Origin: Piezodorus guildinii
Lineage: Eukaryota > Arthropoda > Insecta > Hemiptera > Pentatomidae
Assembly (NCBI GenBank): GCA_023052935.1
Contig: CM041292.1
Span: 135,794,951-135,858,950, forward strand
Reading direction: 5' to 3'
Length of the DNA stretch: 64,000 nt
This document shows, in pieces, positions 54,880-64,000 of the stretch. A program made the position numbers and the translations under genes. Numbering within the stretch: position 1 is the first letter of the stretch; each line of letters starts with the position of its first letter. The notes below the pieces were generated by a model. It worked only from the letters and a program-made list of their open reading frames with translations. It searched no databases and was not told where the DNA came from.

Positions 54880-56617
54880 TAGCCCAGTAGAATTAGACCG
54901 AAAAAGGGGGTTGGCTAGAAAAAGGTGGGGTAAATTGAATTTTTATGCAGGATTATTTGTACTGTTCCTCTCATTACAAACCCAAGTTTTCACCCTTGTG
55001 CGTTTTCAGCCATCTTGAAAAAACCTCTAAAAAAGTTTCATTTTTTTTTCCCCTATAAATCTCTTCCTGGACATTTTAGAGCAAACTTTGTCGTTAGCAA
55101 TTTTAAAGAACAATAAAATTCCTACATGTAACATTGGTATGTAACATTTTGGAGAATTCGGAACACCAACTGAGTTACGTGGGTGTCAATATTGGCAAAA
55201 TTGTCAAAAAAACACAAAATGTCAGAAAAGTCGAAGGTTTCGCATCAATAACTATTTTGGTGTGCAGTTTATTGAAAAATACATAAGAAACAATCTTTTA
55301 GAGTAGTAAATTTCTAACAAGATAGATGTATATGATTTTTAATTACTCCTAATATACTAAGAAATGGTGAGACAACATTTTTACTGAAAGTGCTCTGTTA
55401 ATAAAAAATAAAATACTCCATTTTAATTAGATCTTCTTAACGCAATATTTTATTAATACCATTATTGTGTATACTCTAGGAAAAGGTAAGCGTTTTTGCA
55501 ACTAATAAGAACAATATCCAATATATATTACTTTTATTTTAATTAATTAATGTAAAAGATAAAGCATTATTGTTAGTTGTTTTTTTCTTTTTTATTCTCA
55601 AATGTACTTGATGTGCATAATCTATCACTTTGAGCGAAAGGCCGCGGATTGCCAAACTCGTCATCTTCCAATTTATATTCAATATTTGGTCTATTATTGC
55701 AGTATTCGAATTCGCAATGAAGATAGACAATAGAACATCGAAGTCCTGCTTTTTTGCAGCTTCATTTGTTACCACATTCGTCTTGGTATCTACAAGAAAT
55801 CATATTATGCAAAAGGAATTGCGAAAAACTTTGACAACGTTCATTTCCGATGTAGAATGGTAGTGGTTTCCATGGCAACGGTTGGTAGTCACATCAATAC
55901 GAGCAAAGGAAAAGTAGCCCTGGATCCCCTGATACTTTGTGCATGCAAAATGTGAAAGACCCCTAAACTGGGGCTGGAAGGAGGATATTGGTGATCTAAC
56001 ATCAGTAACCATAATTAAAGAACCAGCACCATTATTAAGATAATATTACGTTGGAGACATCTAATTAAAATGGAGTGTTTTATTTTTTATTAATAGAGCA
56101 ATTGTAGTAAAAATGTATTTTCAATATTTCTTGGTATATATTAGGAGTAATTAAAAATCTTGTACATCTAACTTGTTAGTAATTTATTGCTCTAAAAGAT
56201 TGTTTTGTAGGTATTTTTCAGTGAACTGCACACTAAAATAGTTATTAATGCGAAACCATCGACTTTTCTGACATTTTGTGTTTTTTTTTTTTGACAATTT
56301 GGCCAATATTGGCACCCACGTATCTCAGCAGGTGTTCCGAAGTTTCCAACATGTAACATACCAAACATGTAGGCAATCTTGTTCTTTAAAATTGCTAACG
56401 ACAAAGTTTGCTCCAAAATGTCCAGGAAGAGATTTATAGGGAAAAAACTGAAAGAAATGCTTTTTTTTTAGAGGTTTTTTCAAGATGACGGAAAACGCAC
56501 GAGGGTGAAAAGTGTGAACACTTGGGTTATTAATGAGGGGAGCAGTACAAATAATCGAGCCCAAAAATTAAATTTACGCCTTCTTTTTCTAGCCAAAATC
56601 CTTTTTCTACTGGGCTA
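54880..56617. mobile_element. Element with about 555-bp terminal inverted repeats (unidentified)
   Basis: The left arm (54880-55432) and right arm (56059-56617) are reverse complements with scattered differences and small indels. Both begin TAGCCCAGTAG at the outside. The 626-bp core (55433-56058) is not repeated. It contains opposed frames, plus 55630-55863 (77 aa), minus 55539-55775 (78 aa) and minus 55800-56012 (70 aa), none of which I recognise. I saw no convincing target-site duplication. Long arms plus a short non-transposase core suggest a foldback-type non-autonomous element. Arm divergence indicates some age. Confidence 0.8.
55630..55863 (+). other. Core ORF of the long-TIR element (unrecognised)
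   Basis: 77 residues, from MSERPRIAKL to a terminal Glu-Trp before the stop, with a hydrophobic centre. The complementary minus frame 55539-55775 is equally long. Neither shows transposase catalytic spacing or a zinc finger. Listed because it fills the only unique part of the element; a chance frame is quite possible. Confidence 0.2.
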
Positions 56618-56639
56618 ACAAGATAGAGTGTACTGAGCA

Positions 56640-56940
56640 GATAGATGAAGGAATATCAAGAAAAAGACAGTGACTTCGAACACTTAGATACGGTTGGTCA
56701 CCATTTACGACTGAGCCTCCCAAGGAAGAGGCCTACACATTAAATGTTTAATTTATTTTATTCTATTATTATAAAGAAATCATAATTTGTTTTGTGAGTG
56801 TATTAATTTAAAAAAAAACAATAATAAGAAGAACTAAATTAAATAAAAAATAAATAAAATAAAAAAGTATGTATAGTACCAAAAAATGTATATATACATG
56901 TGTAAATAAAGGCCTATTCTATTCTAACAGGCATTACCAC
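56640..56940 (+). mobile_element. Non-LTR 3' end fragment with ATTCT-type tail
   Basis: The sequence ends AATAAAGGCCTATTCTATTCT near 56916-56936, a poly(A)-signal-like motif followed by a short tandem tail. It mirrors the minus-strand end of the relic at 21.2-22.7 kb. The coding remnant before it (56650-56750) is not identifiable. Confidence 0.45.
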
Positions 56941-56999
56941 TTTGATAAAGAAATCCTTCTAGTCTCCATGAAAAGACAGAGAGGAAGTAGATCCTGATA

Positions 57000-57130
57000 G
57001 ACAAAGGAGTGGTAGGCGACCGTAGTAAAAGCCCAGGGTGACATTTATGATGGTCGTGCCCTCTTTACTGCCTCAGACGTGAGCCTTCCTCCGATTGATT
57101 CAGTTGTCCTAATCGAAGGAACACTTGAGC
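57000..57130. other. Small GC-richer island
   Basis: Unique block without ORF or transposon motif, between two retrotransposon relics. Confidence 0.25.
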
Positions 57131-57489
57131 GAAGGCAAACAAATGCTTTAGTATATAAAAACTAATCCATTAGGCATTAAGTAACTACAAGAAACTTCAA
57201 TAATTTTGATGAGTATACAAAGGAGCACGACTATCTCTTACCTAGCAAGTTCAAATTATTTTAAGAATTTTCGAAAAATTACGTTTAAGAAAAAACATTT
57301 TGAGGGTTAAAATTCATTTTTTTTTAATATGTATTATACATCTATAGTTCTGTTCTGTTGTTTGAAAAAAATAATTTAATAAAAAAACTACAAAAATATT
57401 TTCCTTCTTTCTCCTCTCAGTTAAAGGAGAATCAAATTCTTCCATCTTGTTTAACAGTTTTTTTTATTGTTCTTTTTACTGTTTCATTT

Positions 57490-57860
57490 AATTGAGATTG
57501 TGCAGAGAAAGATTATTAAGGTAATTTTGGGTATGAATAAAAGACCCCCAAAAAAATTATAGATGGTCTTAACTATGAAGAAGCTATATTTTGACGGGAG
57601 GAGCTAGTCGGAAAGATTGACCACCGTTTTTCTACTAGAGTGAAAAAATACTATAGCTTAGTTGTGCCAAGACCAAAACATACCTGGACGACACACCAGG
57701 CTTGTTATTCCATTGCTACTGTTTACAATAATATTCCTCCAAATTTTCAATTTCCTCACACAAATCCTCCAAAGTATTCAAATTATTACTACAATGTTAA
57801 AATATAGGCGAAATCCCTCAGTGAAGAAAAAATTGCTGAAATATTGAATTCAAATTACTT
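57490..57860 (+). mobile_element. Decayed non-LTR retrotransposon, C-terminal part
   Basis: Plus-strand frames give EIVQRKIIKVILGMNKR near 57500, the QRKAIRII-G motif that follows the RT domain in several non-LTR clades. RVKKYYSLVVPRPKHTW then IATVYNNIPPNF follow near 57640-57745, the usual W...Y...NNLP pattern of the C-terminus. Frameshifts and stops separate them. Clade not determined. Confidence 0.6.
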
Positions 57861-58589
57861 ATCGATTAAGACATGTCCTCAATGCCAGTCTTTGTATATA
57901 TGTATATATGTATATTTGTATATATCCTGTATACAAGTATATGTATTCTGTATTATTTTTTGATTTTGTCCATTACTGTTTCTTACTGTGGTACTATGTT
58001 ATATTTCTTCATAATAGCATATTATGTAATTCAATCTTGTATTTATTAATTTTATATCTGGTATATATGAATTTTTATTCTTTATTGCTTTGGGCTTCAT
58101 CAATGACTGATTATTACTGTGTATTGTTTTACCGTTTCATATAATTGATTTTTTTTTGTATTAATTGGGTATTATATCACTCAATTTTGTATTTGCATTC
58201 CTTAATTATTTGCATTTAAAATTAATTATACATGCCTTAATGTATATGTTTCCTTCTAGCTTTTTAGCTTAATCAATTACTGCTTCATACTGTGTTACTG
58301 TTTCTTTAGTATTGTATTTTTATATTCCTTAAGTATTATATTGTTTCCTACCGTGTAGTGTGTATTTCTATTTCTATATAAAAAAAATTGTGTTATATTA
58401 TTTAAGTATTGTGTTGTATCTAACTGTGTACTGTGTTACTGTTTGTTGTTGTACTTTTATTGAATTTCCGCAGGTTAACTCCTTTCCTACACACAGGCTC
58501 ACCTTTAGTGGGATAGTGACTTCTACGTGCACTATAAAATGTCTGTATTATTCAGTTATTCAGCCCGGAATCTACCTTAATAAGTCTGT
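57861..58589. other. T-rich spacer
   Basis: TGTATA-type low-complexity repeats near 57893-57945 and T-rich DNA whose ORFs are Phe/Tyr/Leu-rich artefacts. It may be the 3' UTR of the preceding relic. Confidence 0.4.
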
Positions 58590-58990
58590 ATTTTGATTTA
58601 AAGAAAGACGTTATTAAAAAAAAATTATCTCCAAAATTACAGATGCTTTAGAGGAAGAAAGTTGCAATATTGGCATTTAAGCCCTGTCAGACTATTTCAA
58701 TCAGAATGAAATCTAAATGATTTAAAAGCCTATTTAATTTGACATCGACTCCATTGGTTAAATCCTAATCGCAGGAGTCGTTATCGTTGTTTCTTTATGT
58801 TTGCTGTAAATTTCAGGTGTATACCCTTCTAAAATATGAAATTTCAGTTTTATACTTAGATTTTGATCTAGACTTACCACATGCACAAAAACACACTCAC
58901 TCTCACAATCCTTTTTGCTGGACTTGGTAATTTGGACTCAAGAGACCCTAAAAAAGTGTATATACTTGAATTCGAAAAATTGAACTAAAA
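58590..58990 (-). repeat. E-family repeat, partial diverged copy (minus)
   Basis: GCATTTAAGCCCTGTCAGACTA near 58671-58693 (longest shared run is within this), AAAATATGAAATTTCAGTTT near 58830, and TTTTTGCTGGACTTGGTAAT near 58911 match the complement of the reference E copy in order. The palindromic end is not preserved. Confidence 0.7.
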
Positions 58991-59079
58991 ATACAAAGTT
59001 TAAAAAACCGTAAAAAATCATTAGAGAATTATAACAATATTTATTATTTTTATGTTACTTTATTTTCTGTTCAGATTAG

Positions 59080-59660
59080 ACCTTACCGAAAACTTCATTC
59101 TACGTTTTGGTCATTTCTTTAGAGTTAAGCTCGCCTGGATTGCATTATTTTCTGATGAAGTTCTTTTTCTCTTCTTTTGAACGCTGGTAAAATTTTTCTA
59201 CAAAACAACGGGTCCATCAGTGTATCACTCCGATTTTTTTTTTCAATAACCCTTTTTTCAACTCTCCTTTCAATGCCAATTCAAAACCCTTGCTGCTCTC
59301 AACACTCATCCTGTAGCACCTGTTCTATATGGACGCTGAGTTCCAAAAACGATTCTGACGGCGTTGAACCATGACATAGGCAGGTGGTGCCATCGCCTAT
59401 AAATAACCGCACTTATCCGATTTACATTAAAGTGGCGATGCACCTGTCCCGCGGTGCCAGCAGGTACCATAAGCCACCCATTGTTTGAAAACGCCGCTTC
59501 TATTATCCATCAACAAGATCAGTCAGGCAAAAAGTACCATTTCGATGTTAATGAACTCCATTTGTAAGACTGGATATAACAAGGGGTTCATTCTGGTACC
59601 TGCTAAATCCTCACCTAGCCACTCTTGTCAACTTTAGTTAAATTCAATTAACTGTTTAGG
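59080..59660. other. GC-richer unique island
   Basis: A unique block with three CAGGTG/CACCTG-related E boxes (59381-59387, 59440-59446, 59460-59466 region) and a CCATTGTTTG (SOX-type) site near 59478. The 65-aa ORF at 59177-59374 has no recognised motif. Candidate regulatory element. Confidence 0.35.
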
Positions 59661-60378
59661 ATAGTGATGTTATGAGTGTGTGAGATCCCAGTTTGAAAAT
59701 TTGTCTTTGATAAAGTTTTTTACTCGATGTAAATAATAATAACTTTATATTTTTTAAAATTATATTCATTTACTAAAAAATAGATTTTGAAAATAAACAC
59801 AAATGAAAGAAGCCGTGAAAAATGATAGAATTTTCAGTTATAAGCTTTGTGATAAAACCCATAATATAGATTGGATCAATAATTATCTTATTTCTTATTT
59901 ATGTAAAATAGAAAATGTGGATATATTTGTTTTTTAATTTCTAAATGTTTGCATTAAATATAATTATAATATCTGTTCTAACATGCAAAACAATTGAAAA
60001 ATCCCCCTTTGTGTTTTCAAATATTTCTTTCAGGCTTCATTCTAAAAAATAAACTTTCTTCTAATTGGGCGTGAAACGTAATTTTAAATTAAACTCGAGG
60101 ATTCAAACAACAAAATCGTTGGATTTTTTTTACATATCTGCATTTATTTTTTATTTTATTTTTTACTGTGCTCTCTTTTACCTCTATATATCAACTCAAT
60201 CAAATCTGAGCTATTAAGAAATAGATACAAATAAAAAAGCCCTTAATTAAATCTTATATTGTTAGTAGAAATAATCGTAAGTAAGTTTTAAATAAATAAA
60301 ATAAAATGTTAAAAACTAAAGCACTAAAAAATCGACTGATTTCTGATTATTTTTACCTATGATAATTTCAACAGTCGA
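59661..60378. other. AT-rich spacer
   Basis: No recognised feature. Its right-hand part may include the 3' end of the Penelope-like element that follows on the minus strand. Confidence 0.4.
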
Positions 60379-61195
60379 CTATACTGGTCGACGACACACT
60401 ATGAAAATATATATTTCTTCATTACTTATAGGGTCTTTTGTACTGGTAAGGAATTTTTGTAATTTATTCTGGTTATAAAGGCCTAATTTGATGTTGGGTA
60501 AATCATAAGCTAATAATGTTTTATTTATTTCACCAGTAAGATGTGGTATATGTTGCATTTTGAAAAATTGTTTGATGTTTAAGCTCTTATTTATTTCAGC
60601 ATCTTTAATATTTTGATTATTAACATCTGTTGTTTTTTCATCTGTAGCGCTCTTATAAAAATCAGTAATGGTTTTATGTTTATTATTTTTCTCACTAACT
60701 CTACCAATATCTTTAATTATTTTAACTGTTTGCTGTATTTTGTTACCAATACTATTGTCAGGGTTCTTATCAAGAGATTTATATTTAAACTCAGAATACC
60801 AGATATTATTTATTAATTTTCTTGGGTAGAAATTTTCTAAAAGTATTTTATAAGTGGTGGTTTTTATTTCTTTTATGTATTCCGTATCTGTAAGCGCTAT
60901 TGCTTTTCTAATGAAGTTTTTAATAACATTTATTTTCTGTATATATGGGTGATTTGAATGGTAATTTAGTGGCACATTACTAGTTATATCTTTTTTAGTC
61001 CATCTTGTTTTAATTATTTTGTTTTTAAGAATTATATCCATATCTAAAAATCTAATTGTATTGTTATTAGGCTTTTCAATGGTAAATATCATTCTTCTAT
61101 GGTGATTGTTAAAGGTTTCAAGGAGGTTATTTTGTTGGTTTATGTCTATTATAATTAACATATCGTCTATGTATTTTTTCAACAACATTGGTCTT
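60379..61195 (-). pseudogene. Penelope-like element RT, 3' portion
   Basis: 269 residues open from ATG 61188. The frame begins inside the RT at motif C, KYIDDMLIII (residues 5-14). It continues with FLDMDI (about 47-52) and TRWTKKDITSNVPLNYHSNHP around residues 61-81, then the K-x-x-x-x-x-FIRKAI region. This is the Penelope pattern of an intact YxDD followed by FLD and a Y/HSNHP block. It ends with TSTKDPIS near residue 252, the linker before the GIY-YIG nuclease, but the nuclease itself is missing. The fingers and palm motifs before YIDD are also absent on this strand. The surviving stretch has no internal stop, so loss was by rearrangement rather than slow decay. Confidence 0.85.
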
Positions 61196-61573
61196 ACCCC
61201 TGATTTTATTAGATTTTTATTACTAAATTTTATAATGGAAAGTAAAGCTATATATAGACTGTGTAAAGCAATGTTGCATAGTAAAACTAAGATATATTAT
61301 TTAAAACAAAATAAGAAAAATAGAAAAATTCCACCACACATTTTTTATAAGCTACAACCTCTAGATAACATGTTTGATAATGATTTTTTGAGGAATACCA
61401 ACAATTGTGAATTTTTTAATAATATGTGTGAAAAAATTATCAATTTAGAAATTAAACAATCTTACTGGTTACTTAATAAAATGAGACAAAGATTGGACCG
61501 ATTTATTGACAAAATTGAAAATATATATATATTTTTAGTACATCTCATATTATTTAAATTCAATATCATTTAA
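61196..61573 (+). pseudogene. Penelope-like element N-terminal part, inverted
   Basis: The plus-strand frame reads KAIYRLCKAMLHSKTKIYYL, then KNRKIPPHIFYKLQPL, then CEKIINLEIKQSYWLLNKMR, up to about 61540. This charged helical pattern, with a RKIPPHI-like turn and a heptad-like tail, fits the region upstream of the Penelope RT. It points away from the minus-strand RT fragment, and the two meet at about 61196-61215. That is the arrangement expected if the 5' part was copied in inverted orientation during insertion (twin priming). The assignment of this half rests on context and pattern, not on catalytic residues. Confidence 0.55.
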
Positions 61574-61839
61574 TTTATTTTTATGGTAGGTATAAAGCAT
61601 TTGAGTGACTTTTCATTATTTTTTCTATTTAATGTATTTTCTCAACATTGGATTTAATAAATATAAACAAATTTTCAATATCTGCAAGAAACCTGCACTA
61701 ACGTCTAAGACGAAAATCCTGCTCTTAAAGGAATTATCCACAATATTTAATTATCAATCACAATTTTTTTTACTGACTTCCTTTTAATAAAATGAAAATC
61801 TGGCGAGAAATATGATTTTGAACTTGCCACAATCACCCT

Positions 61840-62300
61840 CTCAATCACTTATGTTATAAACACTTGTCCAGGTGGTAGTGAAATCGGAATAGGTGTGAAT
61901 AAAGCCATAATTATTAACAGTGATACAAGCCATCCGTCAAGCAAACGCGATTCATCTTGCAAGTCGCAATGGCAATCCTCTCGGAGGTTTATTACACCAC
62001 TCTTAAGAATAGTTTTATGAGCGAGATTAGAAGACCGCGGGCGCACAAGAATTTCAATTAAATCAGATTAGGGAGCAGTTCTCTCTTGGAAGAAGCTCCT
62101 CCTTCCCAACTTTGTTTACGTCCAAGAGCTGAGCATTGTTAATCCGCGTGCCTGCGTCTTAACTTTCACCATCTGCCATAATAGATATTGAACGGCTTGA
62201 CCGTCGAAATTTTCTTAGCTGGTCGACTGGAAACTTTTCATCTATCTATCGTCTTCGATATTGAATAACCAGCGTGTTCAACAAAGAGTTCGGTATTTCA
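61840..62300. other. GC-richer unique island (strong candidate regulatory block)
   Basis: Unique, ORF-poor sequence rich in developmental-type sites: AGGTGTGAA (T-box), CCATAATTATTAA and TCAATTAAAT (homeodomain), GGTTTATTAC and TTTTATGAGC (Caudal/Abd-B-type), CAGATTAGG (K50) and CATCTG (E box). Individual matches are weak. Density and lack of coding or transposon sequence make this one of the better enhancer candidates here. Confidence 0.4.
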
Positions 62301-62439
62301 TAAAGACCAAAGGATGAGAAAATTTTATATTAAATTAAATTATCGATTCCAATAAATATGGGGGCACAGATCCTTTCTAGCGTAATCTGTTTCAATTAAA
62401 AAGAAAACATTTAACACAAAATAAAAAGTACTAATTATT

Positions 62440-62530
62440 ACTTTCACTTACCTATTATGGAATATATAGTGAGGGAAAGTATTCCGTTCTTGAAAATTTT
62501 CGAATTCAAGTTTTTAAAAGAGAAAGGGAC
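62440..62530 (+). repeat. E-family terminal motif, truncated copy
   Basis: ACTTTCACTTAC, a TATATA-containing core with a short insertion, then GTGAGGGAAAGTATT and CTTGAAAATTTTCGAATTCA. This is the E terminal palindrome plus about 40 bp of the E start, after which similarity stops at the RT relic. Confidence 0.7.
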
Positions 62531-62534
62531 TCAG

Positions 62535-63420
62535 TTTTTCTCCTTGTAGAAACCCCTTCAGATTAGGGAACTTATTGGAAGAGTGAATGTCTTTACCAAA
62601 GTATACACATGCATTTTCATAAAGATACCTAATTATTCTTATGACTTTTGGTGAAATACCAATTTCATTTTTAAGTTTCTGCCATAATTTTATATGAGGA
62701 ACTTTGTTAAACGCCTAACTAAGATCCACAGTATTATGGAGCCTGCTCTATTTCTGTTTCTGAGGTAGATATTTGTTTCTGCTGACTATGAAAATTGCTT
62801 CGATGCATCCTAAAGCCCATTTTTTCCTTAGGCAATAACACACTTTCTTCAACCCGTGTAATTTAGTCTCTCATATAGGATTACTGTGAATAATTTGGTT
62901 AGCGCATTAATTATAGCAATCGATCGGAAGTTATATAAGTATACAGGATCTCCTTTCTTATAAATCAAGGATAAGGGAGAACCTTGTAGCACTCTAGAGG
63001 TATGATATAGTTCATCCATAGATATTTGAAAATCCAGTAATGTATTGAGGATTCCACAGAAAATTGTATAATCCACTATCCCTTGATGAAACTCCTTAGG
63101 AAAGTAGCCCACTCATTCATCTAAGCCAATCTGATTATCTCTGCGGAGTTTATTTTCATACAACCTAATAGTTTCCTGAAATTCTCCTGGATTATTAATG
63201 TTTCTATTTTTTTCTTTAAAACCATCTTCATATATTTTTTTTTCTTCTCTGAAAATAGAGCTTAATATTTTATACACATACACTGATCTGCTGGAGGGTT
63301 GGAATAAATATCTTTTCGACAGCTTGAAAAGTTTTCTTGCATTCCTTTTTGCTTGAAGGCACTAAAACCGTCCATTACAATTTCTAATTTCTTTTCCTTA
63401 TTAGAACTTTATTAATGATA
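62535..63420 (-). pseudogene. Decayed non-LTR reverse transcriptase, N-terminal RT motifs
   Basis: Minus-strand translation, in changing frames, gives the pre-RT segment NNPGEFQETIRLYENKLRRD near 63130-63190. SLIYKKGDPVYLYNFRSIAI then LTKLFTVILYERL follow in the frame 62849-63112. The next segment is FRMHRSNF near 62800. A decayed palm region near 62640-62720 (KIMAETEK-like) is followed by YLYENACVYF-type sequence near 62600. The IYKKGDP...NFRSI motif is the RT1 motif (P-x-Y-K-KGD-x...YRPI). The YxDD site lies beyond the truncated left end. Multiple stops make it non-functional. Confidence 0.75.
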
Positions 63421-63743
63421 TTTGCGTCAAAAGCAGCGTTTTTAAAAGGTTCTATTAAGATTAATTTTTTTTTCGTTTATGTTACTTGTTTCTTCAATTT
63501 CTTGAAGTGCGATTTAGTTATTAACAAATGATTCCAAATTATTTTAGTTTGGTCTAACAGAGTATATGTACCGCTGCTCAGTACGATCTACATTGAAGAG
63601 GGGTTCTTACTAGAGGAGATATCGGTGTACAGTAAAATGATATTACACGTAAAAACTTGACATTGCTATATCATTAAATCTAGATCATATGTTTGCAAAG
63701 ATACTGAATAAACTTTGTATTTAAATTAACTGCATTGTATTTA
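63421..63743. other. Unassigned AT-rich DNA
   Basis: May hold further upstream sequence of the preceding relic. Nothing clear. Confidence 0.35.
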
Positions 63744-64000
63744 AATTAAAGATAAACCACGACAAATCACTACATGTTACATTTACACTTAGACATGGAA
63801 CCTGCCCCCCAGTTTACGTAGACAATCACCAGATACCACAATCAAACACAGTATCGTACTTAGGACTTATTTTTGACAAAAGGTTGACATGGGGCCCACA
63901 CGTTAAGACTAAACTTAAAACTCTAAATTTTCGACTGAGACTATTGTATTCCATACTTCATAGACATTCTAAATTACCAATCAGAAGGAAACTTAACGTA
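63744..64000 (+). mobile_element. Second Jockey-type copy, cut by the window end
   Basis: From about 63744 the plus strand reads in one frame: DKSLHVTFTLRHGTCPPVYV, then IPQSNTVSYLGLIFDKRLTW, GPHVK, and LRLLYSILHRHSKLPIRRKL. It aligns without gaps to residues about 711-790 of the intact ORF2 (FTLRRETCPPVYIDN, YLGLTFDRRMTWGPHIK, RLLHTLLRRQSKL). The copy is 5'-truncated just upstream of this block. It is open to the window edge and related to, but clearly diverged from, the full-length copy. Confidence 0.88.

Overview
This is AT-rich nuclear DNA from an animal, most likely an arthropod and probably an insect. That guess rests on the mixture of Jockey-type and other non-LTR elements, mariner/Tc1, hAT, Helitron, Penelope-like elements and tRNA-derived SINEs, and on long TA/GA microsatellites. 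I recognise no host protein-coding gene, true tRNA, rRNA or CRISPR array. The only intact coding pair belongs to a Jockey-type retrotransposon. The window looks like an intergenic or intronic gene desert filled with mobile DNA of different ages.

Layout. 0-13 kb: 5'-truncated Jockey relics on both strands, GC-richer unique islands, and two SINEs with clear target-site duplications. 13-24 kb: the best copy of an unidentified palindrome-ended repeat (called E below), a third SINE, a hAT transposase tail, a non-LTR C-terminus, a perfect 21-bp hairpin, and a motif resembling the hammerhead-like part of Penelope elements. 24-34 kb: more Jockey relics, a large inverted repeat with a SINE in one arm, several unique islands, and a truncated Tc1 transposase. 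34-39 kb: a decayed I-clade element (endonuclease, RT, RNase H), a fifth SINE, and another non-LTR relic. 42-48 kb: a mariner relic inside a Helitron relic, followed by a complete 4.55-kb Jockey element with an 11-12 bp target-site duplication. 50-51.5 kb: two almost identical pairs of inverted arms built around E ends. 54.9-56.6 kb: a 1.7-kb element with about 555-bp terminal inverted repeats and an unfamiliar core. 60-61.6 kb: a Penelope-like element whose 5' part is inverted. 62.5-64 kb: a decayed RT and the start of a second Jockey copy cut by the window edge.

Working together. The two Jockey ORFs form a functional unit: ORF1 is a gag-like zinc-knuckle protein and ORF2 carries endonuclease and RT, with an 11-nt overlap at their junction. 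SINEs and truncated copies carry direct repeats typical of target-primed reverse transcription, so LINE machinery has been active here. About twenty GC-richer, non-repetitive, ORF-poor islands of 150-600 bp lie between the transposons. They are candidates for conserved regulatory elements, but without an alignment that remains inference.

Limits: all boundaries of decayed elements are approximate, family assignments come from remembered motifs rather than searches, and similarity was judged by eye.
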